A DNA stretch of 11,041 nucleotides from an uncultured Clostridia bacterium (GTDB lineage Bacteria > Bacillota_A > Clostridia > Oscillospirales > Acutalibacteraceae). The stretch covers positions 1-11,041 of the forward strand of contig CALWIE010000192.1 in NCBI GenBank assembly GCA_944380625.1, written 5' to 3'. Both the position numbers and the translations under genes were made by a program. Shown here piece after piece: positions 5,634 through 11,041 of the stretch. Numbering within the stretch: the first letter of the stretch is position 1; each line of letters begins with the position of its first letter. The notes beneath the pieces are model-generated. The model saw only the letters and a list, made by a program, of their open reading frames with translations, did not search any database and was not told where the DNA came from.

Positions 5634-6971
5634 TCAAGAGGGCCGCCACAGCTCCTTTTGCCTCAGGAGCAGCGCCAGGGACAGCACCCCTGCCAGCAGG
5701 GCGGTGCCAGCGAAGTTGAGCCACAGGCCCGTCAGGCCCAGGGGCCACAGCGCCCCGATGAGCAGCACCGGGAACACCAGGGCCGTGGAGACGGAGATCA
5801 TAGAGGCGGCCACGGGCTTTTCAATGGCGGAGAGGAAGCTCTGGGTGGCAAAGCTGAACCACCGGGTCAGGTAGGTCAGGCTGAAGAGCACCAGGGCCCC
5901 CACGGCCATCTCCAGATAGGCGGGGTCGGAGCCCCCGGTGATGAACAGCCCGGCGATCTGCCGGGGGAACAGGGCCAGCACCCCGGTGGTCAGAAGCGCC
6001 AGGGCCACGGCCGCGCCGTAGCAGCGCACCTCAATGGCCTTCACCCGGGGGATGTTCCGGGCCCCCCAGTTATAGCCCACCGCAGGCTGGAGGGAATCGC
6101 ACATGCCGTAGAGCAGGGGGTGGACAAAGCCGTCCATGGTCATCAAGATGCCGTAGACGGAGACGGCGTTCTGGCCGCCGGTGGCCAGCAGCACCACGTT
6201 CATGATGATGGAGGTCACCCGCCCGGCGATGTTGTTCAAAAAGCTGGGCAGCCCGCAGGAGACAATCTCCCGCAGGGCCTTGGCGTGGAACCGGGGCCGG
6301 ACGAACCGCAGCTGCATCCGCCCCAAAAAGAAGGGGAAAAAGGCCGCCAGGGCGGTGAGGGCCATGCCCAGGCTGCTGCCCAGGGCCGCCCCCCGGATCC
6401 CCATGCGGAACACCCCCATAAACAGCAGCTCAAAGCCCATGCAGGCCAGGGACATGAAGATGTTCAAAACCATGCTCCGGCGGATCTTCCCGCAGATGCG
6501 CAGGTAATTGTCCACGGCGAAGACCACGGTGGTCACCGGGGAGCACAGGGCGTAGGTGACAAGATAGGCGGCGGCCTGGTCCAAAAGCTCCCCTTGGGCC
6601 CCCATCAGGGAGAGGAACCCCCTTCCCCCCAGGGCCAGCACCGCCCCGGAGAGGATCCCCGCCAGCACCACCAGGATGCTGGCGCAGGTGAAGTAGTTGT
6701 CGGCCTCCTTCTCATCCTTGCTGCCCAGCTTGATGGAGATGGGCACCGCGCTGCCCAGGCCGATCAAATCCGCCAGGGCGAAGTTGATAATCACCAGGGG
6801 CATGGCCAGGTTGAACCCGGCAAAGGCCGTGTCCCCCAGCAGGCGGCTGATGAAGATGCCGTCGGCCACCTGGTACAGGGCCGAGGCCAGCATCCCGATG
6901 GAGCCGGGGATGGCCGCCTTGAAAAACAGCCGGGTGGGGGGCGTTTGGGAAAACAGGGTTTTATAATCCAT
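5634..6971 (-). CDS. MATE-family multidrug/Na+(H+) antiporter
   Basis: A 445-aa inner-membrane exporter of the MATE family, which moves cationic drugs or metabolites out of the cell in exchange for Na+ or H+. The length is typical and the protein is hydrophobic throughout, fitting 12 transmembrane helices in two related halves. TM1 contains the conserved acidic position in YQVADGIFISRL (Asp37). The first repeat shows FNLAMPLVIINFALADLIGLGSAVPISIKLG-type helices. The second-half signature QPAVGYNWGARNIPRVKAI lies at 295-313. It resembles the MepA-like branch, but the substrate cannot be predicted. The ATG at 6969-6971 has GAGGTG (6976-6981) only 4 bases upstream, a slightly short spacing. It is a single-gene unit, divergent from the glucosidase and closed by a strong terminator; no linked regulator gene is present. 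Confidence 0.93.
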   Translation of the reverse strand: MDYKTLFSQTPPTRLFFKAAIPGSIGMLASALYQVADGIFISRLLGDTAFAGFNLAMPLVIINFALADLIGLGSAVPISIKLGSKDEKEADNYFTCASILVVLAGILSGAVLALGGRGFLSLMGAQGELLDQAAAYLVTYALCSPVTTVVFAVDNYLRICGKIRRSMVLNIFMSLACMGFELLFMGVFRMGIRGAALGSSLGMALTALAAFFPFFLGRMQLRFVRPRFHAKALREIVSCGLPSFLNNIAGRVTSIIMNVVLLATGGQNAVSVYGILMTMDGFVHPLLYGMCDSLQPAVGYNWGARNIPRVKAIEVRCYGAAVALALLTTGVLALFPRQIAGLFITGGSDPAYLEMAVGALVLFSLTYLTRWFSFATQSFLSAIEKPVAASMISVSTALVFPVLLIGALWPLGLTGLWLNFAGTALLAGVLSLALLLRQKELWRPS

Positions 6972-7006
6972 AGGGCACCTCGCGCTTTTTAACCGAAATC
7001 CTCCCT

Positions 7007-7037
7007 ATTATAAACAATGGGGTAACCCTATAGTCAA
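7007..7037 (-). promoter_or_regulatory. MATE gene promoter
   Basis: On the minus strand TTGACT (7032-7037) is followed by a perfect TATAAT (7007-7012) with a 19-base spacer, longer than the usual 17. An overlapping TTTATA gives 17. The predicted start is near 6999, leaving a leader of about 28 bases. Confidence 0.6.
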
Positions 7038-7082
7038 GGGGAAAAAACCGCCCGCCGCCCCTTTTTCCGTCCCCTCCAGACG

Positions 7083-7111
7083 TTGCAGGGCGGGGGGAAA
7101 GGTAGTATAAT
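7083..7111 (+). promoter_or_regulatory. Alpha-glucosidase promoter
   Basis: TTGCAG (7083-7088), a 17-base spacer and a perfect TATAAT (7106-7111). Transcription would begin near 7118, 28 bases before the ATG. The longest reading frame of the glucosidase starts with the TTG of this -35 box, so that start is excluded. No CRE-like catabolite site was recognised. Confidence 0.75.
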
Positions 7112-7145
7112 GGGGGCAAGATCTTTTGGAAAGGAGTTTCCCCCT

Positions 7146-8813
7146 ATGACACCCCAGCAAGAATGGATCAAGGACCTGGTGGTCTACCAGATCTATCCCC
7201 GGAGCTTCCAGGACTCCAACGGGGACGGCATCGGCGACCTGCCCGGGATCCTGCGCCGCATGGACTACCTGGAGAGCCTGGGCATCAACGCCATTTGGCT
7301 CTCCCCGGTGTACCGCTCTCCCAACGACGACAACGGCTACGACATCTCCGGCTACCAGGAGATCATGGAGGAGTTCGGCACCATGGCCGACTGGGAGGCC
7401 TTCCGGGACCAGTGCAAAGCCCGGGGTATCCGCATCATCATGGACCTGGTGGTCAACCACTCCTCCGACGAGCACCCCTGGTTTTTGGAGTCCAGCTCCT
7501 CCCGGGACAACCCCAAAAAGGACTACTACATCTGGAGCGACCCCGGCCCAAAAGGGGGCCCGCCCAACAACTGGGCCTCGGTGTTCGGAGGCAGCGCCTG
7601 GGAGTTCGAGCCCCGCCGGGGCCAGTACTACCTGCACATCTTCTCCAAAAAGCAGCCGGACCTAAACTGGGCCTGTCCCGCCCTGCGGGAGGAGATTTTC
7701 TCCATGATGGACTGGTGGGCCCAAAAGGGGGTGGACGGCTTCCGGGTGGACGCCATCAGTTACCTGGAAAAGCCCCTGGATTTCCCCGACTCCCCCCTGC
7801 CCCCCATGCCGGACGGCTACTCCCTGTTCAACAACTGGCTGTCCGGCTCCGAGGGCACCCACAACTACATCCGCATGATGCACGACCGTGTCTTCGGACC
7901 CCGGGGCATGGTCACCGTGGGGGAGGTCTCCCTGAAGACCCCTGAGGAAGTGGTCAACTACGTGGACCCGGATCGGCGGGAGTTCACCATGGCCATCCCC
8001 TTTGTGCCCCCCATGGTGGAGATTGCCACCTGGTCCCCCCAAAAGCTCCTCTCGGACGCGGTCCGGGACTGGGAGCTTTTGGGGGAGCGGGGCTGGTGGG
8101 CCCGGTTCCTCTCCAACCACGACAAGCCCCGGCAGGTCTCCCTCTACGGCTCGGACAAGGCCTATTGGGAGCAGTCCGCCAAGCTTTTGGGCCTGCTGGT
8201 CCACACCCTGCCCGGCACGCCCTTCCTCTACCAAGGGGAGGAGCTGGGCATGACCAACATGGCCTTCTCCTCCATAGAGGAGTACAACGACCCCGAGGCC
8301 CGCAACCGCTACCGCCAGCTGGTCCTGGAGGGCGCCTCCCCCGAGGACGCCCTGCACACCATCCAGCTGGAGAGCCGTGACAACGCCCGCACCCCCATGC
8401 AGTGGGACGCCTCGGAGAACGGAGGCTTCACCACCGGGACCCCCTGGCTGGGGACAAACCCCAACTATGCCGCCATCAACGCCGCCGCCCAGGAGGGGGA
8501 CCCCTGCTCCATTTTAAACTTCTACCGGCGGCTTATCGCCCTGCGCAAAGAGCACCCCGCCCTGTCCCGGGGCAGCCTGGAGGCGGTGGAGACCGGCTCC
8601 CCCACCCTCCTCTGCTACCGCCGCCCCCACGGGGCGGAGACACTCCTGGCGGTGCTCAATTTCTCCCCGGAGCCTGCCCCGGCCCCAGAGGGGCTGATTC
8701 CCCCGGGAGCCCTTCCCCTCCTGTCCTCCTATGAGCGGGAGGGGGGCTACCAGGGGCCCGCCCTGCGGCCCTATGAGGCGGCCCTGTTCCAGCTGCCCAC
8801 AGAGCAAAAGTAA
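7146..8813 (+). CDS. GH13 alpha-glucosidase (oligo-1,6-glucosidase/maltase type)
   Basis: A 555-aa cytosolic glycoside hydrolase of family GH13 that releases glucose from the non-reducing end of short alpha-glucosides. There is no signal peptide. It opens with VVYQIYPRSFQDSNGDGIGD, which includes the DxNxDG calcium loop. Conserved GH13 regions follow in order: DLVVNH (100-105), QPDLNW (170-175), GFRVDAI with nucleophile Asp202, VGE with acid/base Glu260, and SNHDKPR with transition-state Asp326. QPDLNW is characteristic of the oligo-1,6-glucosidase subfamily. The residue after the nucleophile, which discriminates 1,6 from 1,4 bonds in studied enzymes (Val versus Thr), is Ala203, so linkage preference is uncertain. 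The ATG at 7146 follows AAAGGAG (7130-7136) by 9 bases. It stands alone, with no linked sugar transporter or regulator. Trehalose-6-phosphate hydrolase is a less likely alternative. Confidence 0.93.
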   Translation: MTPQQEWIKDLVVYQIYPRSFQDSNGDGIGDLPGILRRMDYLESLGINAIWLSPVYRSPNDDNGYDISGYQEIMEEFGTMADWEAFRDQCKARGIRIIMDLVVNHSSDEHPWFLESSSSRDNPKKDYYIWSDPGPKGGPPNNWASVFGGSAWEFEPRRGQYYLHIFSKKQPDLNWACPALREEIFSMMDWWAQKGVDGFRVDAISYLEKPLDFPDSPLPPMPDGYSLFNNWLSGSEGTHNYIRMMHDRVFGPRGMVTVGEVSLKTPEEVVNYVDPDRREFTMAIPFVPPMVEIATWSPQKLLSDAVRDWELLGERGWWARFLSNHDKPRQVSLYGSDKAYWEQSAKLLGLLVHTLPGTPFLYQGEELGMTNMAFSSIEEYNDPEARNRYRQLVLEGASPEDALHTIQLESRDNARTPMQWDASENGGFTTGTPWLGTNPNYAAINAAAQEGDPCSILNFYRRLIALRKEHPALSRGSLEAVETGSPTLLCYRRPHGAETLLAVLNFSPEPAPAPEGLIPPGALPLLSSYEREGGYQGPALRPYEAALFQLPTEQK

Positions 8814-8824
8814 AAACCGCCCCC

Positions 8825-8859
8825 AAAAAACGGCAGTCCCGGAAGTTCCGGGGCTGCCG
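8825..8859 (-). terminator. Terminator of citrate synthase, shared with the glucosidase
   Basis: The stem CGGCAG-T-CCCGGA (8831-8843) pairs with TCCGG-GG-CTGCCG (8847-8859), giving about 13 pairs with one U-G and a 3-base loop. On the minus strand it is followed by six Ts (8825-8830), a strong terminator for citrate synthase. On the plus strand only CTTTGCG follows, so it would be a weaker stop for the glucosidase that ends at 8813. Confidence 0.85.
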
Positions 8860-8896
8860 CTTTGCGTCTTCTCTGTTTTGCTTTAGAAAGGCCCTG

Positions 8897-10246
8897 TCAG
8901 TCCTGGGGGAATTCCCGGTGGGGCTGCACGGCCATATAGGCCGGGCGGATGATCTTCCCGCCCCCCACCAGCTCCTCAATCCGGTGGGCGCTCCAGCCGG
9001 CGATGCGGGAGATGGCGAAAATGGGGGTGTACAGCTCCATGGGCAGGTCCAGCATACTGTAGATAAAGCCGCTGTAGAAGTCCACGTTGGCGGAAACGCC
9101 TTTGTAGATCTTCCGCTCCTGGGTGATGAGCTTTACCGCCAGGCGCTCCACGTTGGCGTAGAGCCGGTACTCGTCCGAGCGGCCCTTCTCTCGGGACAGG
9201 CCCTCCACAAACCGGGCCATGATCTTGGCCCGGGGGTCCGAGAGGGAGTACACCGCGTGGCCGATGCCGTAGATCAGCCCGGACTTGTCAAAGGCCTCCT
9301 TGTGCAAAAGCTTCTCCAGGTAGGCGCTGATCTCCTCGTCGTCGTTCCAGTCCTTCACGTGGGCCATGATGTCGTCGAACATCTTCACCACCTTGATGTT
9401 GGCGCCGCCGTGCTTGGGGCCCTTTAAAGAGCCCAGGGCCGCGGCGATGGCGGAGTAGGTGTCCGTCCCGGAGGAGGTGACCACGTGGGTGGTAAAGGTG
9501 GAGTTGTTGCCGCCGCCGTGGTCCGCGTGGAGGATCAGGGCGATGTCCAGCACCTTGGCCTCCAGCTCGGTGTAGGAGCAGTCCGGCCGGAGGATCCGCA
9601 GGATGTTCTCCGCCGTGGAGAGCTTGGGGTCCGGCTGGTGGATAAACAGGCTCTGGCCGTCGTGGTAGTGGCGGTAAGCCTGATAGCCGTAGACCGACAG
9701 CAGGGGGAACAGGGCGATCAGCTGCATGGACTGGCGCAGCACGTTGGGGATGGAAATATCTTCCGCCGCCTCGTCATAGGAATAGAGGGTAAGCACGCTT
9801 CTGGCCAGGGTGTTCATCATGTCGGAGCTGGGAGCCTTCATGATGATGTCCCGCACAAAGCTGGTGGGCAGGGTCCTGTAGAAGGACAGCAGCTCGCAAA
9901 AGTCCTTAAACCGCTCCTCCCCGGGCAGGTCCCCGAAGAGCAGCAGGTAGGCGGTGCGCTCAAAGCCAAAATTGTCCCCCTTGGGCTGGCGGCGGATCAG
10001 CTCCTCCACGCTGTAGCCCCGGTAGTAGAGCTCGCCCTCGCAGGGGACGCTCTTCCCGTCCACGGTTTTCGAGGAGATGATCTCCGAGATATTCGTCAGC
10101 CCCGTGAGCACGCCCTTGCCGTTTAAATCCCGCAGGCCCCTCTTCACATCGTATTTTACGTACAGCTCCGGGTCGATCTTGCTGTTTTCCTGGCACATGT
10201 CTGCAAACATGCGCACTTCCGGCCTGATTTCCGAATAGATAGACAT
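8897..10246 (-). CDS. gltA: Citrate synthase (Si type)
   Basis: Condenses acetyl-CoA and oxaloacetate into citrate, entering the TCA cycle or, in anaerobes with an incomplete cycle, the branch to 2-oxoglutarate and glutamate. The 449-aa protein keeps all catalytic residues of the Si family: His243 in ADHGGGNNS, His279 in GPKHGGAN, and Asp337 in GIGHAVYSLSDPR. YRGYSVEEL near 75-83 and the C-terminal GFIYSMLDLP and SRIAGWSAHRIEE are also family signatures. It is somewhat longer than E. coli GltA (about 427 aa), with a short N-terminal extension (MSIYSEIRPEVRMFADMCQ). It is not the unrelated Re-citrate synthase found in some clostridia. The ATG at 10244-10246 follows AAGGAG (10255-10260) by 8 bases; the frame's upstream start lies at the -35 box and is rejected. 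It is monocistronic. CitZ is the Bacillus name. Confidence 0.96.
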   Translation of the reverse strand: MSIYSEIRPEVRMFADMCQENSKIDPELYVKYDVKRGLRDLNGKGVLTGLTNISEIISSKTVDGKSVPCEGELYYRGYSVEELIRRQPKGDNFGFERTAYLLLFGDLPGEERFKDFCELLSFYRTLPTSFVRDIIMKAPSSDMMNTLARSVLTLYSYDEAAEDISIPNVLRQSMQLIALFPLLSVYGYQAYRHYHDGQSLFIHQPDPKLSTAENILRILRPDCSYTELEAKVLDIALILHADHGGGNNSTFTTHVVTSSGTDTYSAIAAALGSLKGPKHGGANIKVVKMFDDIMAHVKDWNDDEEISAYLEKLLHKEAFDKSGLIYGIGHAVYSLSDPRAKIMARFVEGLSREKGRSDEYRLYANVERLAVKLITQERKIYKGVSANVDFYSGFIYSMLDLPMELYTPIFAISRIAGWSAHRIEELVGGGKIIRPAYMAVQPHREFPQD

Positions 10247-10268
10247 CCAAAAAACTCCTTTCCTTGCC

Positions 10269-10291
10269 GGCGCCCAGGCGGCGCCTTTTTT
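10269..10291. other. GGCGCC hairpin with plus-strand T6 in the citrate synthase leader
   Basis: GGCGCC (10269-10274) and GGCGCC (10280-10285) form a 6-bp stem with a CAGGC loop, followed on the plus strand by six Ts (10286-10291). Read rightwards it has the form of a small intrinsic terminator, although no plus-strand gene ends nearby. Read leftwards it is a hairpin in the citrate synthase leader, 8 bases before the ribosome site. Confidence 0.5.
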
Positions 10292-10322
10292 CCATACAGT
10301 CCTCCGTGGGGTCTGAAAAGTG

Positions 10323-10352
10323 AAAGTATACCACTTTATTATACTAAAGTAT
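10323..10352. promoter_or_regulatory. Candidate operator over the citrate synthase -10 box
   Basis: An inverted repeat ACTTTA/TAAAGT (10333-10338 with 10345-10350, 6-base centre) straddles the citrate synthase -10. A direct repeat AAAGTAT occurs at 10323-10329 and 10346-10352. The placement suits a repressor acting on citrate synthase, on spoIIP, or on both. No known regulator motif was recognised. Confidence 0.4.
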
Positions 10353-10366
10353 CCCCCTCTGCGCAA
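10338..10366 (-). promoter_or_regulatory. Citrate synthase promoter
   Basis: On the minus strand TTGCGC (10361-10366), a 17-base spacer and a perfect TATAAT (10338-10343). The predicted start is near 10331, giving a leader of about 85 bases. Confidence 0.7.
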
Positions 10367-10406
10367 GGGGGGAAATTGTTAATTTTTTGTTGCGAAAGGA
10401 TTTCCC

Positions 10407-11041
10407 ATGAAAAAACCCCATTTCCTCAAAAAAATGGCGGTGCTGGCGGGGGTGGGCCTGTGCCTCTGGTGCGCCGGGGACCGGTTTTTGGCCTGGTCCC
10501 AAACCCAGGGAGGCGAGGCCCTCCTTTTCGCGGCGGGCATGGGGGCCCGGGCCGCGTCCCCCCAGCCCGGGTCCTCCCCCAGCCCCCTCCCTTCGGCCTC
10601 CCCCGCTTACGCCCTTCCCGACGACGGGGTGGCCTCCCTGGGGACGGCCCCGGAACCCCAGGCCTCTGTCACCCCAGACCCCGGCCGCTCCCACGCCCCT
10701 GTGGAGGAGATCCTCTTGGAGGGGGGCGCCCCGGTGGGGGAGTTCTTCGTAAAGGACACCACCGGCTCCGGCACGGACCTTGCCGCCGCCCTGGAGGAGC
10801 AGCCCTCCGTCCACCTGAAACGGGACGGCAGCACAGAGGTGCTCATCTACCACACCCACACCAGCGAGGCCTACTCCCAGGCCTTCACCGGGTTCTATTA
10901 CACAGACATGGCCACCCGCACGGAAGACCCCTCCCAAAGCGTGATCGCCGCCGGGGAAGCGCTGAAAAAAGCCCTGGAGGCCCAGGGCTTTGGGGTGGTC
11001 CACGACACCACCGTCAACGACACCCTCTACAACGGCTCCTA
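10407..11041 (+). CDS. spoIIP: Stage II sporulation protein P (SpoIIP), N-terminal part
   Basis: SpoIIP is a membrane-anchored amidase/endopeptidase that, with SpoIID and SpoIIM, degrades septal peptidoglycan during forespore engulfment. The window edge cuts the gene; 211 complete codons are visible and no stop is reached. The ATG at 10407 follows AAAGGA (10395-10400) by 6 bases. A basic start (MKKPHFLKK) and a single hydrophobic segment at about 10-30 form the anchor. A Pro/Ser/Ala-rich linker (about 50-66) follows. The catalytic domain begins near 143 with EVLIYHTHTSEAY, containing His149, His151 and Glu154 of the metal-binding signature, then ALEAQGFGVVHDTTVNDT with His199. It is divergent from citrate synthase. 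No clear sigma-A or sigma-E promoter could be assigned in the 160-base gap. The identification is secure from this motif set. Confidence 0.93.
   Translation, partial: MKKPHFLKKMAVLAGVGLCLWCAGDRFLAWSQTQGGEALLFAAGMGARAASPQPGSSPSPLPSASPAYALPDDGVASLGTAPEPQASVTPDPGRSHAPVEEILLEGGAPVGEFFVKDTTGSGTDLAAALEEQPSVHLKRDGSTEVLIYHTHTSEAYSQAFTGFYYTDMATRTEDPSQSVIAAGEALKKALEAQGFGVVHDTTVNDTLYNGS

Noticed and set aside
5532..6992. 486-aa plus-strand open frame opposite the MATE gene
   Set aside because: It is low-complexity Gly/Gln/His/Pro-rich, lies antisense to a clear membrane transporter, and runs through the MATE terminator.

Overview
The window looks like chromosomal DNA from a GC-rich, Gram-positive, spore-forming member of the Clostridia. 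An Oscillospiraceae-like gut lineage is my best guess. The evidence is a SpoIIP sporulation gene, a MurT/GatD-type pair (a Gram-positive cell-wall family), a pyruvate kinase with the C-terminal PEP-utiliser domain typical of Firmicutes, strong AAGGAGG-type ribosome sites, and heavy use of G/C-ending codons. Placement below class level is inference. No transposase, integrase, CRISPR array, tRNA or rRNA was seen.

Layout. Positions 1-343 hold no convincing gene, only GC-rich repeats and inverted repeats. Pyruvate kinase (476-2221, +) has its own extended -10 promoter and a terminator. A two-gene unit follows on the same strand: a VOC-fold protein (2334-2708) and a GNAT acetyltransferase (2735-3172). 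It ends in a bidirectional terminator that also faces the convergent unit. That minus-strand unit is MurT-like ligase (3906-5315) followed by GatD-like protein (3218-3916), which overlap by 11 bases and have their own promoter. A roughly 200-base spacer with hairpins and a very strong terminator separates it from a MATE-family exporter (5634-6971, -). The exporter is divergent from a GH13 alpha-glucosidase (7146-8813, +). A shared hairpin then separates the glucosidase from the convergent citrate synthase (8897-10246, -). Citrate synthase is divergent from spoIIP (10407 to the right edge, +, truncated by the window).

How the genes relate. Most transcription units carry one or two genes, each with a recognisable promoter and a rho-independent terminator, so the window reads as a set of independent housekeeping and accessory units. 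Pyruvate kinase and citrate synthase are central carbon enzymes. The glucosidase would feed glucose from short alpha-glucans into glycolysis. SpoIIP belongs to forespore engulfment. In four places the longest open frame starts inside a promoter element, so the annotated start was moved downstream to a codon with a good ribosome site.

The most unusual item is the MurT/GatD-like pair. The family architecture is clear: P-loop, Cys4 zinc ribbon, a GatD partner and overlapping genes. However, all three residues that form the glutaminase catalytic triad in S. aureus MurT-GatD (GatD Cys94 and His189, MurT Asp349) appear to be replaced, by Thr88, Leu186 and Asn365. This suggests a MurT-GatD-derived complex that no longer hydrolyses glutamine and may attach a different amine or act on a different substrate. 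The comparison uses recalled reference sequences and needs a real alignment.
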